Shown: one piece after another, positions 54,106-62,537 of the stretch | How the letters are laid out: every line of letters begins with the position of its first letter | Numbering within the stretch: position 1 is the stretch's first letter | Assembly: GCA_017484205.1 (NCBI GenBank) | Contig: JAFUTO010000010.1 | Span: 62,001-126,000, forward strand | DNA length: 64,000 nt | Direction of reading: 5' to 3' | From: Bacilli bacterium | GTDB taxonomy: Bacteria > Bacillota_I > Bacilli_A > RF39 > UBA660 | The notes under the pieces: model-generated | What the model was told of the DNA's origin: nothing | What the model saw: only the letters and a program-made list of their open reading frames with translations | Databases searched by the model: none | Made by a program: the position numbers and the translations under genes

Positions 54106-55452
54106 ATGGCTGAAAGAGTGGTACCACATAATATCGATGCTGAAAAATCAGTATTAGGTTCAATGTTTATATCTAAATACGCTGTTGAAAAATCAATGGA
54201 AACATTAAATGAAGAATCATTCTTTTTAGAAGCAAATGGAAAAATATTTAATACTTTATGTAGTCTGCATAATCAAGGTATTCCTATTGATATGACAACA
54301 GTAACAGCAGAATTGGATAGACAAAAAGTATTAAAACAAGTAGGTGATGTTAAATATTTAACTGAAATAGTGGATTATGTTCCTATTGCAGCAAATGTTG
54401 ATGAATATATTAAAATAGTTCAAGAAAAAGCAGTATTAAGAAAATTGATTGATGTTTCTACAAATATTGCAACAATGGGTTATACATCAACACAAAATCT
54501 AACAGATATATTAGATGAAGCTGAAAGACAAATGTTGGGTGTCGTAAAAGCAAGAAAAGGTAGTGAGTTTAGAACTATTCAAGATGTGTTAGTAAAAACA
54601 CAAGAAAATTTAGAAAAATTATCTCAAGCAAAAGGAGAAATTACAGGAATTTCAACTGGTTATAGAGACATTGATAGAATAACTTCTGGATTACATGGTA
54701 ATGAACTTACAATAGTAGCAGCAAGACCTGCTATGGGTAAAACTGCTTTTGCTGTTAATTTAGCTACTAATATAGCCATTAATAGTGACAAAACAGTTGC
54801 TTTATTTAACTTAGAAATGAGTGGAGAACAATTAGCTTTAAGAATGATAGCTAGTTTAGGTCAAATAAGTCAAACTAAACTTCGTAGCGCTCGTTTAGAA
54901 CATGAAGATTGGAAAGCTGTTAATGAAGCGATGTCAAGACTAGCTGATGCTAAATTATATATTGATGATACACCTGGTATGACAATCAGTGAAATAAGAG
55001 CAAAATGTAGAAGATTGGCTGCATCTAAAGACGGATTAGATGTTGTTATAATCGATTACTTGCAACTTATTACAGGAAATAGTAACTGGGGTGGTAATAG
55101 GCAACAAGAAGTTGCAGAAATATCAAGAATATTAAAACAAATGGCTCGTGAACTAGATGTTCCAGTTATTGCTTTAGCTCAGTTATCACGTGAAGTAGAA
55201 AAAAGAGAAGATAAGCGCCCATTAATGAGTGATTTAAGAGAATCAGGAGCTATTGAACAAGATGCCGATGTAGTAGCTTTCCTATATAGAGATGATTATT
55301 ATAATAAAGCTGCGTCAATAGATGAATATACAAGTAAAAGTGAGTTTATAGTTGGTAAAAACCGTAGTGGTGGAACAACGACAGTAAATTTAATATTTAA
55401 AAGAGATACATCTACATTTACAAATTATAATAATGAAATGAAAGAAGAATAG
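54106..55452 (+). CDS. dnaB: Replicative DNA helicase DnaB/DnaC
   Basis: Hexameric fork helicase (named DnaC in B. subtilis). N-terminal primase-interacting domain (VPHNIDAEKSVLGSMFIS near 5-22) and RecA-like core with Walker A AARPAMGKTAFAVN near 205-218, Walker B VVIIDYLQL near 313-321, and DLRESGAIEQDADVV near 379-393. 448 residues. GGAG of its ribosome-binding site overlaps the rplI stop. No intein is seen. Confidence 0.97.
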   Translation: MAERVVPHNIDAEKSVLGSMFISKYAVEKSMETLNEESFFLEANGKIFNTLCSLHNQGIPIDMTTVTAELDRQKVLKQVGDVKYLTEIVDYVPIAANVDEYIKIVQEKAVLRKLIDVSTNIATMGYTSTQNLTDILDEAERQMLGVVKARKGSEFRTIQDVLVKTQENLEKLSQAKGEITGISTGYRDIDRITSGLHGNELTIVAARPAMGKTAFAVNLATNIAINSDKTVALFNLEMSGEQLALRMIASLGQISQTKLRSARLEHEDWKAVNEAMSRLADAKLYIDDTPGMTISEIRAKCRRLAASKDGLDVVIIDYLQLITGNSNWGGNRQQEVAEISRILKQMARELDVPVIALAQLSREVEKREDKRPLMSDLRESGAIEQDADVVAFLYRDDYYNKAASIDEYTSKSEFIVGKNRSGGTTTVNLIFKRDTSTFTNYNNEMKEE

Positions 55453-55462
55453 AGGTGGTATT

Positions 55463-56911
55463 ATGAAGAAGTCATTATGGATAATTGTAATATCCATAGT
55501 AGCTATTTTAACCTTCTTCTTTGCTTATAATTATCGAGATACAAAAAGTCCAAATACTTATTACAAGATTTATTTAAATGATGAGGTAATAGGTGTCATA
55601 CAATCCAAAGAAAAATTAGAAAAATTTATAGATGCAGAGAGTGAAAACATTAAAAATAAATATAATGTAGAAAAAGTTTATGCACCAGAGGGATTGGTTA
55701 TAGAAGAATTATCATCATATAAGCAAAATGTTTCTGAAGTATCTGATATATATCGTAAAATAATATCAAAATCGGAGTTAACAATAGATGGTTATCAAAT
55801 TTCTATAAAAGGTGATAATGAACCAACAATAATATATGTAACATCAGAAGAAATATTTAAATCAGCAGTTATTGATTTGATTAAAACATATGTTGGTTCG
55901 GACAAATATGCTTTATATAATGATAATTTGCAAAGTGAAATATTGGAAACAGGTAGTATTGTGGAAAATATATATATTCAAAATGAAATAACTATTAAAT
56001 CAACCCATATTCCAGTTAATGAAAAAATATATAGTACTGAATCAGAATTATCTCATTTCCTATTGTATGGTGAAAATGCTGAGACAAATGAATATATAGT
56101 AAAAATGGGAGATACTATTAGTTCGGTTGCTTTAGCAAATGAGATAAGTACAGAAGAATTTTTGATAGCTAATCCTTCTTTTACAGATAAATCTAATTTG
56201 TTATCTGTAGGAGAATCAGTAACAATAGCTATTTTAAATCCTCAAATGGAAGTAGTATTAGAAGAGTATGAAATAGTTGATAAAGAAAGTGCTTTTGCAA
56301 CTGAAGAAAGATATGATTCTTCTATGTATGTAGGAAGAACTCAAGTTATACAAGAAGGACAAAATGGTGTGGTACGTGTCGCACAAAATGTTCAAACAAT
56401 AAATGGTTCAATAACTTACATAGAACCAATATCAAAAGAAGAAATAAAACCATCAGTTACTAGAATTTTATTAAAAGGAACTAAATCAGTTCCTAATATA
56501 GGTGATTTAAGTAACTGGGGATGGCCAACTACATCTGGATATACTATAACTGATGATTTTGAATGGCGTGTAAATCCAATAACAGGAAATCGTGAACATC
56601 ATTCGGGCATAGATATATCAGGAACAGGATATGGATCTCCAGTATATGCTGCAAACAATGGTACAGTAGTAACAAAAAAATATCAATCAGATTATGGTAA
56701 CTATATTTTAATAAATCATAATAATGGCTATTGGACATTATATGCTCATATGTCTAGATTTGCAAATATATCAGTTGGTGATACAGTTGCTCGTGGTGAA
56801 GTAATTGGTTATGTAGGAAGTTCAGGATGGGCAACAGGTCCACATCTTCACTTTGAAGTATGGCAAGGATGTGAACATTGCCGTGTCAATCCATTTATAC
56901 TATATAGATGA
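55463..56911 (+). CDS. Membrane-anchored M23 peptidase with LysM and G5-like domains
   Basis: Predicted cell-wall endopeptidase, anchored by an N-terminal hydrophobic segment (5-23) with most of the chain outside. Order: unclassified region about 25-205, LysM domain 210-256 (EYIVKMGDTISSVALANEIS), G5-like region about 257-337, and M23/LytM domain about 355-480. The zinc ligands are present: HSGIDISG near 379-386 and GPHLHFEVW near 460-468, so it should be active. 482 residues. It overlaps rlmH by 4 nt. In B. subtilis the yycFG-adjacent region before rlmH is different, so a specific orthologue cannot be named. Confidence 0.9.
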   Translation: MKKSLWIIVISIVAILTFFFAYNYRDTKSPNTYYKIYLNDEVIGVIQSKEKLEKFIDAESENIKNKYNVEKVYAPEGLVIEELSSYKQNVSEVSDIYRKIISKSELTIDGYQISIKGDNEPTIIYVTSEEIFKSAVIDLIKTYVGSDKYALYNDNLQSEILETGSIVENIYIQNEITIKSTHIPVNEKIYSTESELSHFLLYGENAETNEYIVKMGDTISSVALANEISTEEFLIANPSFTDKSNLLSVGESVTIAILNPQMEVVLEEYEIVDKESAFATEERYDSSMYVGRTQVIQEGQNGVVRVAQNVQTINGSITYIEPISKEEIKPSVTRILLKGTKSVPNIGDLSNWGWPTTSGYTITDDFEWRVNPITGNREHHSGIDISGTGYGSPVYAANNGTVVTKKYQSDYGNYILINHNNGYWTLYAHMSRFANISVGDTVARGEVIGYVGSSGWATGPHLHFEVWQGCEHCRVNPFILYR

Positions 56912-57360
56912 TAAAAATCATATGCGTAGGTAAAATAAAAGAAAAATTTTTTACTGAAGCCATAGAAGAGTATAAAAAAAGATTAAGTAAATATACCAAA
57001 TTGGAGATTATAGAATTACAAGACCACGAGGGTGAAAAAAATATTGTTCTTAAAAGGGAAAGTGAATTAATCCTAAAAAAATTAAAAGAGAAATCTTATA
57101 TTATTACATTAGAAATAGATGGAAATGAAATTGATTCAGTAGAGTTAAGCAAAAAAATAGATAATACATTGATGAATAATTCAGACATAACATTTATAAT
57201 AGGTGGATCCTATGGATTACATGAAGATGTTAAAAATATAAGTAATTATAAGTTATCATTTTCTAGATTAACATTTCCCCATCAGTTATTTAGAATAATA
57301 TTATTAGAACAAATATATCGTAGTTTTAAAATACTAAATAATGAAACTTATCACAAATAA
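56908..57360 (+). CDS. rlmH: 23S rRNA pseudouridine-1915 N3-methyltransferase RlmH
   Basis: SPOUT methyltransferase acting on pseudouridine 1915 of assembled 70S ribosomes. Start MIKIICVGKIKEKF, knot motif FIIGGSYGLHEDV near 98-110 and the C-terminal FPHQLFRIILLEQIYRSFKI. 150 residues against about 159 in B. subtilis. Stop of the M23 gene overlaps its ATG (ATGA). Confidence 0.94.
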   Translation: MIKIICVGKIKEKFFTEAIEEYKKRLSKYTKLEIIELQDHEGEKNIVLKRESELILKKLKEKSYIITLEIDGNEIDSVELSKKIDNTLMNNSDITFIIGGSYGLHEDVKNISNYKLSFSRLTFPHQLFRIILLEQIYRSFKILNNETYHK

Positions 57361-57410
57361 TTGAATAAAAATATCAAAAATCATTCACTATATATTAGGG
57401 AGTGATTTTT

Positions 57411-57920
57411 TTGAAACGATTTTTAATCAGTTTATTAATTATTGCAGGTATGTTTTATATAATGAAAGATAGAATAGTAATACCAAAAGAAGCAATTAGA
57501 ATTAGAGTAATCGCTAATTCAAATTCAGATGATGATCAAAATATCAAATATAAAGTAAAAGATGCAGTAGAAGATGAATTATATTATCTTTTAAAAGATA
57601 CAAAAGATATAGATAAAGCTAGAGAATTAATAAATAATGATCTTGATAATTTGGATAAAAGAGTAAATAAAGTTTTATTAAGTAATGATTATACAATTAA
57701 CTTTGGTTATAATTATTTCCCAGAGAAAGAATATAAAGGGATTAAGTATGATGCAGGTATGTACGAATCTGTTGTAGTAACAATAGGAGAAGGTAAAGGA
57801 GATAACTGGTGGTGTGTTATGTTTCCTCCATTTTGTCTAATAGAAGCGCATGATAATAATACTACAGATATAGAATATAGATGGTTAGTAAAAGATTTAA
57901 TTAATAAATATTTTAAATAA
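57411..57920 (+). CDS. spoIIR: Stage II sporulation protein R (SpoIIR)
   Basis: Forespore-secreted signal that triggers SpoIIGA-dependent processing of pro-sigma-E in the mother cell. Signal/anchor segment at 3-18, then the family signature IRIRVIANSNSDDDQNIKYK near 27-46 and GEGKGDNWWCVMFPPFC near 125-141. 169 residues, shorter than B. subtilis (224). Best start is TTG at 57411, preceded by AGGGAG; GTG at 57402 overlaps that site. The spoIIR-mntP-rpiB neighbourhood is a compact version of the B. subtilis one. Confidence 0.93.
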   Translation: MKRFLISLLIIAGMFYIMKDRIVIPKEAIRIRVIANSNSDDDQNIKYKVKDAVEDELYYLLKDTKDIDKARELINNDLDNLDKRVNKVLLSNDYTINFGYNYFPEKEYKGIKYDAGMYESVVVTIGEGKGDNWWCVMFPPFCLIEAHDNNTTDIEYRWLVKDLINKYFK

Positions 57921-57950
57921 TATTCACATAAAGTATTATAGGTGATATAT

Positions 57951-58475
57951 GTGGTTATATTATTAGTTGCATTAAGTTTATCAATGGATGCTTTTTCACT
58001 TGCAATTATATATGGTATGTTTGGACTTAATAAAAAAGAGGAAATAACTTTATCATTTATTGTAGGATTATATCATTTTATAATGCCATTAATCGGATCT
58101 TTATTTGGAAATATTATATTTAATTATGTACCAATTAAATTTAATTATGTTGTTTCAATTATATTTATAATAATAGGAGTCCAAATGCTCATAGATTCAT
58201 ATAAACATGAGGATAGTCATATGTTAAATGGTATAATAGAGATGTTGCTATTTGGTTTAGCAGTAAGTATAGATAGTTTTGGAACAGGTATAGGTTTAAA
58301 ATACTTATCTTCTAATATGATTCTATCAGCTTTTACTTTTTCAATAGTAAGTTTATTATTTACCTATATTGGTCTTAATTTTGGTAAAAAAATTGGAGTT
58401 AAAATTGGTAAAATATCCAATATATTGGGTGCTACTATACTAATAATATTAGGTTTTATATACATATTTAAATAA
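57951..58475 (+). CDS. mntP: MntP-family manganese efflux protein
   Basis: Small six-helix membrane transporter. The duplicated signature is seen as ALSLSMDAFSLAIIYG near 7-22 and LAVSIDSFGTGIGL near 104-117, each with the conserved Asp. Family members MntP export Mn2+; the sporulation protein YtaF belongs to the same family and cannot be excluded. Position next to spoIIR matches B. subtilis mntP (ywlD). No ATG: GTG at 57951 is chosen because AGGTGAT precedes it by 4 nt. 174 residues. Confidence 0.85.
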   Translation: MVILLVALSLSMDAFSLAIIYGMFGLNKKEEITLSFIVGLYHFIMPLIGSLFGNIIFNYVPIKFNYVVSIIFIIIGVQMLIDSYKHEDSHMLNGIIEMLLFGLAVSIDSFGTGIGLKYLSSNMILSAFTFSIVSLLFTYIGLNFGKKIGVKIGKISNILGATILIILGFIYIFK

Positions 58476-58484
58476 ATAGTAAAG

Positions 58485-58508
58485 TCTAGTCATATACTAG
58501 ATTTTTTA
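58485..58508 (+). terminator. Intrinsic terminator after mntP
   Basis: TCTAGT, loop CATAT, ACTAGA, six T. Confidence 0.65.
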
Positions 58509-58509
58509 T

Positions 58510-58538
58510 TTGCTTTTATATAATAAAACTTATATAAT
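58510..58538 (+). promoter_or_regulatory. Promoter for murA
   Basis: -35 TTGCTT (58510-58515), 17-nt spacer, -10 TATAAT (58533-58538). Confidence 0.55.
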
Positions 58539-58601
58539 ATTATTAATGGATATGTAACTGGAATTTTAAAGAAGCATATTTATATAGTAGTGGAGGGTAA
58601 T

Positions 58602-59858
58602 ATGAAACAGATAGTTATAGATGGCGGAAAAACATTAAAGGGAACCATAAAAGTAAGCGGTGCAAAAAATAGTGCTGTTGCTTTGATACCAGCTGCTATT
58701 TTATCAAAAGGTGTAGTAAAAATAGATAATGTACCTGATATATCTGACGTTCGTGCTTTAGAAGAAATATTAATATTCTTAGGTGCAAAAGTAAAACGTG
58801 ATGGTAGTATGATGATTATAGATTCATCTAAAATTAGTAACAAAGAAATACCTAGAGAAATTAGTGATAAGCTAAGAGCGTCATATTACTTTATGTCAGC
58901 TTTATTAGGAAGATTTAATAAAGTTACAATGCATTTTCCAGGTGGTTGTTCAATAGGTGCTAGACCAATAGATCAAACATTGAAAGGTTATAAAGCATTA
59001 GGAGCTACAGTAAAGGAAGATGGCGATAAAGTATCCATCAAAGCATCTAAATTAGTTGGCAAAGAAATATATTTAGATATGGCAAGTGTAGGAGCTACTG
59101 TAAATATAATGATTACAGCATGTTTAGCTAAAGGAACAACAATAATACATAATGTTGCCAAAGAACCAGAAATAGTTAATATTGCAACGTTTTTAAATAA
59201 TATGGGTGCTAAAATAAAAGGTGCTGGAACTTCTACTATATCTATAGAAGGTGTAAAAGAACTAGGTGGATGTTATACTGAAGTAATTCCAGATCGTATA
59301 GAAGCAGGTACATATATAATAGCAGGTGCTTTAATGGGTGATAAATTAAAAATAGATAATTTAATTCCTAAACATATAGATTCATTTTTATCTAAATTAG
59401 AAGAGATGGGTGTTAAATTAGAAGTTGGTACAGATTATGTAATAGTATCAAAAAGCAAAAATCTTAAAAGTGTTAATATAAAAACATTAGGATATCCAGG
59501 TTTTGCGACTGATCTACAACAACCAATAACACCATTATTATGTACTTGTAAAGGTGTTAGTAAATTAGAAGAGACAATATATGAAAATAGATTTAAGCAT
59601 GTTCCTTATCTAGGAGATATGGGTGCTAAAATAGAAACTGCAACAAATAGAATAATAAAAATACATGGACCAATTAAATTTAAAGGAAGTCATGTAAGTG
59701 CAACGGATTTAAGAGCAGGTGCTTGTATGGTATTAGCTGCTTTAGCAGCAGATGGAAAAACAACTATTGATAATGCTCATTATATTTTGAGAGGTTATGA
59801 AAATATAATAGAAAAACTAAGAAATGTTGGAGCTTCTATTGATTTGATTGATAATTAA
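58602..59858 (+). CDS. murA: UDP-N-acetylglucosamine 1-carboxyvinyltransferase MurA
   Basis: First committed step of peptidoglycan synthesis, transferring enolpyruvate from PEP. The fosfomycin-targeted catalytic Cys is present near residue 115 in FPGGCSIGARPIDQ. KVSGAKNSAVALIPAAIL near 15-32, AGTYIIAGAL near 230 and DLRAGACMVLAALAADG near 369-385 are typical. 418 residues. Start at 58602 follows GGAGGG. Location upstream of spoIID corresponds to murAA of B. subtilis. Confidence 0.96.
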   Translation: MKQIVIDGGKTLKGTIKVSGAKNSAVALIPAAILSKGVVKIDNVPDISDVRALEEILIFLGAKVKRDGSMMIIDSSKISNKEIPREISDKLRASYYFMSALLGRFNKVTMHFPGGCSIGARPIDQTLKGYKALGATVKEDGDKVSIKASKLVGKEIYLDMASVGATVNIMITACLAKGTTIIHNVAKEPEIVNIATFLNNMGAKIKGAGTSTISIEGVKELGGCYTEVIPDRIEAGTYIIAGALMGDKLKIDNLIPKHIDSFLSKLEEMGVKLEVGTDYVIVSKSKNLKSVNIKTLGYPGFATDLQQPITPLLCTCKGVSKLEETIYENRFKHVPYLGDMGAKIETATNRIIKIHGPIKFKGSHVSATDLRAGACMVLAALAADGKTTIDNAHYILRGYENIIEKLRNVGASIDLIDN

Positions 59859-59877
59859 AAATAATATGCATACAATT

Positions 59878-59904
59878 AAGTAGATTTAAATATCTACTTT
59901 TTTT
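59878..59904 (+). terminator. Intrinsic terminator of murA
   Basis: AAGTAGAT, loop TTAAAT, ATCTACTT and T run, which runs directly into the GGAGG of the next gene. Translation of that gene may need read-through. Confidence 0.65.
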
Positions 59905-59914
59905 GGAGGTTATT

Positions 59915-60577
59915 ATGAAAAAGTTAATAGTTGGAGTTATTGTAGTAGTTGCTGTATTTTGGATATACAATGCATTTAAAGATGATAAAGTATATTATGT
60001 ATCAATAAGTGATAAGACAAGTATAGATCCTAATATAAACTATGGATATAAAAATCATATCGAAGATTATTTAAGTGAACTAGATATTTTAGAAAAATAT
60101 GTTGATATATATAATGAAAATGATAGAATTACAGATATTATTAGAAATATTGACGATAATAAAAAATATGATAATAAAACTTTTAAAAATATTTTAATTA
60201 AAGCAGATATACTTACATTATCTATAGGATATAATGATATAATTAGTAAATTAGATAAATATAGTGATTATGAAATTTATAAATATATTGATACTTATAT
60301 AAATGATTTAGAAAATTTATATAAATTATTAAGGGAATATGATAAAGAAGATATTATAATGATAGGTTATTATAATCCATATGATAATAGCTATGATAAT
60401 ACTATTAATTATATAAATAAAAGGGTAAAAGATTTATGTAATGATTACAAAATAAATTATATAGATATATCAGATATGAAAGAATATATAGATAATGGAT
60501 ATATTATTATAGAAGGTCAACATATTATCTTTGACAAGCTAAGAAGTATAGTAGATGACAATATTTCAAATAAATAA
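59915..60577 (+). CDS. Degenerate SGNH/GDSL hydrolase-like membrane-anchored protein
   Basis: 220 residues with an N-terminal membrane anchor (about 3-19). The remainder resembles the SGNH hydrolase fold: VYYVSISDKTSID near 28-40 corresponds to the block I strand but lacks the GDS serine, block III is present as LTLSIGYNDI near 103-112 (GxND), and block V, normally DxxH, appears as GQHIIFDKL near 201-209. Lys, Asp and Tyr are abundant. If the alignment is right, the nucleophile is missing and the protein may be a non-catalytic binding relative. GGAGG lies 5 nt before the ATG. Between murA and rpmE. Confidence 0.5.
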   Translation: MKKLIVGVIVVVAVFWIYNAFKDDKVYYVSISDKTSIDPNINYGYKNHIEDYLSELDILEKYVDIYNENDRITDIIRNIDDNKKYDNKTFKNILIKADILTLSIGYNDIISKLDKYSDYEIYKYIDTYINDLENLYKLLREYDKEDIIMIGYYNPYDNSYDNTINYINKRVKDLCNDYKINYIDISDMKEYIDNGYIIIEGQHIIFDKLRSIVDDNISNK

Positions 60578-60578
60578 C

Positions 60579-60608
60579 TTGCTTTTTGAAGTATTTCTAT
60601 GTTATAAT
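60579..60608 (+). promoter_or_regulatory. Promoter for rpmE
   Basis: -35 TTGCTT (60579-60584), 18-nt spacer, -10 TATAAT (60603-60608), with TG in extended position. The -35 overlaps the preceding stop codon region. Confidence 0.55.
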
Positions 60609-60627
60609 ACTCTTGCATTAAATTTCT

Positions 60628-60645
60628 ATGGCCTTATTGGACCAT
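60628..60645 (+). promoter_or_regulatory. Leader hairpin upstream of rpmE
   Basis: ATGGCC, loop TTATT, GGaCCAT with one bulged A, ending just before the GGAAGGAG ribosome-binding site. It could be an L31 autoregulatory leader; Bacillota L31 leaders have been described. Small and unproven. Confidence 0.35.
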
Positions 60646-60663
60646 GGCGGAAGGAGATAAGTT

Positions 60664-60888
60664 ATGAAGGCAAATATTCATCCAGAGTATGTTGATACTA
60701 AAGTAACATGTATTTGTGGTAATGAATTCACTGTTAGATCAACAGTTAAGGAATTACATGTTGAAGTATGCGACAAATGTCATCCATTCTATACAGGTGT
60801 ACAAGGAGCTACTAAAAAAACAGGACGTGTTGAAAAGTTCAATCGTAAATATGGATTAAATGAAAACAAAGATAAAGAAGCTGCATAA
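60664..60888 (+). CDS. rpmE: Ribosomal protein bL31, zinc-binding (C+) type
   Basis: Large-subunit protein L31. Zinc cysteines at 16, 18, 36 and 39 (TCICGN and VEVCDKCHPFYTG). Basic C-terminal part ending NRKYGLNENKDKEAA. 74 residues. Strong GGAAGGAG ribosome-binding site. C+ forms are used under zinc sufficiency, and C- paralogues, if any, are not in this window. Confidence 0.97.
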   Translation: MKANIHPEYVDTKVTCICGNEFTVRSTVKELHVEVCDKCHPFYTGVQGATKKTGRVEKFNRKYGLNENKDKEAA

Positions 60889-60899
60889 GCTTCTTTTTT
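60875..60899 (+). terminator. Intrinsic terminator of rpmE
   Basis: AAGAAGCT, loop GCATA, AGCTTCTT and T run, overlapping the last rpmE codons. Confidence 0.75.
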
Positions 60900-60900
60900 G

Positions 60901-60929
60901 TTGATAATAAACTAAATTTATACTATAAT
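60901..60929 (+). promoter_or_regulatory. Promoter for rpiB-ywzB-spoIID
   Basis: -35 TTGATA (60901-60906), 17-nt spacer, -10 TATAAT (60924-60929). Confidence 0.6.
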
Positions 60930-60948
60930 TAAATAGGAGAGTGGAATT

Positions 60949-61386
60949 ATGAAAATAGGTTTAGTTTCAGATCATCATGGTATAGAAAAAAGAGAAAAGA
61001 TAAAAAAATACTTAGAAAATAAGGGATATACAGTTGTTGATTATGGTCCTAATGAAAAAAAGAGTGTTGATTATCCAGAATTTGCATATAAATTAAGTAA
61101 GGGAGTTATTAATAAGGATATTGATGTAGGTATTCTTATGTGTGGGACAGGTATAGGCATGTCCATAGCTGCCAATAAAGTAAAAGGTATTAGATGTGCT
61201 AGGGTTGTATCAAAAGAAGATGCAATGTATGCTTCATTACATAATCACGCAAATGAAATTGCTTTTTCAGCAAACTTACCTTTTATGAAAATTAAAAAAA
61301 TTATTGATACTTATCTAAATACTACTCCTTCAGAAGAAGAAAGACATGTTAGAAGAGTTAACATGATAGATAATTATAATGATTAA
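60949..61386 (+). CDS. rpiB: Ribose-5-phosphate isomerase B (RpiB/LacAB family)
   Basis: Interconverts ribose 5-phosphate and ribulose 5-phosphate. Family motifs: VSDHHGIEKREKIKKYL near 5-21, VVDYGPN near 29, and the catalytic-Cys segment GILMCGTGIGMSIAANKVKG near 61-80; HNHANEIAFSA near 98-108. 145 residues. LacA/LacB cannot be fully excluded, but position in the spoIIR-mntP-rpiB neighbourhood matches ywlF (rpiB) of B. subtilis. Overlaps the next gene by 8 nt. Confidence 0.92.
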   Translation: MKIGLVSDHHGIEKREKIKKYLENKGYTVVDYGPNEKKSVDYPEFAYKLSKGVINKDIDVGILMCGTGIGMSIAANKVKGIRCARVVSKEDAMYASLHNHANEIAFSANLPFMKIKKIIDTYLNTTPSEEERHVRRVNMIDNYND

Positions 61387-61561
61387 ATCAATATTTTATT
61401 TATTAGTTACCCCCATAATTATGTGGGCATTAGATAGTGTCAGAATAAACGAAATATTTAAAAAAAATAAATATATTCAATCTAGAATTGTATATTTATG
61501 TATTACATTAGCTTTATCGTATTTGGTTGTAAACTTTGTATTTGATTTTTTAAGATTATAA
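61379..61561 (+). CDS. Small membrane protein, DUF1146/YwzB-like
   Basis: 60 residues with two hydrophobic helices (about 3-19 and 37-57) and a short basic loop FKKNKYIQSR between them. The pattern of WALDSVRINEIFKK followed by LALSYLVVNFVFDFL matches the DUF1146 (YwzB) family. In B. subtilis ywzB also lies near murAA and spoIID. Function unknown. The ATG overlaps rpiB by 8 nt. Confidence 0.65.
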   Translation: MIKSIFYLLVTPIIMWALDSVRINEIFKKNKYIQSRIVYLCITLALSYLVVNFVFDFLRL

Positions 61562-61573
61562 AGGAGGCCAAAT

Positions 61574-62491
61574 ATGAAAAAGCTTTTTCTTTTGTCTATA
61601 GTTATTATACTAATGTCTTATAGTATTAATGTTGTATTTAAAGAAAAGGTCAAGAACAAACAATTTGATTTTAATGAAAACTCTTATGTTAGAGTAAAAA
61701 GAAATGCAACAGGTGTAATAGAACAAGTCCCTTTTGAAGAGTATATAATAGGAGTTGTTTCAGGAGAAATGCCTGTAAGTTTTGATATAGAAGCTTTAAA
61801 AGCACAAGCAGTTGCCGCTAGAAGTTATGTATTAACAAAAATGATTCAAAATATTAATAATAGCTATGATGTAGTAGATACTGTAAGTAACCAAGTATAT
61901 TTAGATGATGATAAGTTAAGAAGTAATTGGGGTGCTAACTATGAAAATAATATAGCTAAAATAAAAGAAGCTGTGTTAGGTACAAGAGGAGAGTATTTAA
62001 CTTATAATGGAGAAGTAGTAAATGCCTTTTTCTTTTCTACTAGTGTTGGTAAAACAGAAAACTGTGTGGATGTTTTTGGAGGTAATTTGCCTTATTTAGT
62101 TAGTGTTTCATCTACTTGGGATGAAAATGTATCACCAGTATTTAGTGTTAATAACACTTTTACTTTAAATGATTTTTATGCAGGATTAGATTTACCATAT
62201 AATGAAAAAATAAATGTAGAAATAATTAACACTACAAGTACAGGCAGAATAAAAAAAATAAAAATAAATGAAAAAGAATATACAGGCTCAGAGGTAGCTA
62301 AATTGTTATCTTTAAGATCAGCCTTTTTTACGATAGAACAAGATGGTGACAAAGTATATGTCAATACTAAAGGATATGGCCATGGCGTAGGTATGAGTCA
62401 ATATGGTGCTTATGGTATGGCCAAAGAGGGATATAAATATGATGAAATACTAAAACATTACTATACAGGAGTTGAAATATCAAAAATGTAG
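61574..62491 (+). CDS. spoIID: Stage II sporulation protein D (SpoIID), lytic transglycosylase
   Basis: Mother-cell peptidoglycan lytic transglycosylase needed for engulfment, acting with SpoIIM and SpoIIP. N-terminal membrane anchor (3-19). Family core EEYIIGVVSGEMP near 56-68 with the catalytic Glu, LKAQAVAARSYVLTK near 75-89, FFSTSVGKTENCVDVFGG near 153-170, and C-terminal GYGHGVGMSQYGAYGMAKEG near 269-288. 305 residues. GGAGG precedes the ATG. Followed by spoIIQ and spoIIID as in B. subtilis. Confidence 0.95.
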   Translation: MKKLFLLSIVIILMSYSINVVFKEKVKNKQFDFNENSYVRVKRNATGVIEQVPFEEYIIGVVSGEMPVSFDIEALKAQAVAARSYVLTKMIQNINNSYDVVDTVSNQVYLDDDKLRSNWGANYENNIAKIKEAVLGTRGEYLTYNGEVVNAFFFSTSVGKTENCVDVFGGNLPYLVSVSSTWDENVSPVFSVNNTFTLNDFYAGLDLPYNEKINVEIINTTSTGRIKKIKINEKEYTGSEVAKLLSLRSAFFTIEQDGDKVYVNTKGYGHGVGMSQYGAYGMAKEGYKYDEILKHYYTGVEISKM

Positions 62492-62519
62492 TATAAAAAT
62501 TTAATATTTGTTCACACTT
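62491..62519 (+). promoter_or_regulatory. Candidate forespore (SigF/SigG-like) promoter for spoIIQ
   Basis: GTATA (62491-62495), 17-nt spacer, CACACTT (62513-62519). It fits GYATA/CAHWHTA except at the last base. The same layout, with a leader of about 12 nt, is seen before spoVT. spoIIQ is SigF-dependent in B. subtilis. Confidence 0.35.
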
Positions 62520-62537
62520 AAAATAGAGGTGAATAAA

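Noticed and set aside
56785-56800. AGTTGCTCGTGGTGAA, sharing 11 consecutive bases with the parS-like repeat
   Set aside because: Lies in the M23 peptidase coding sequence where it encodes a normal VARGE segment; the right half does not match, so chance is likely.
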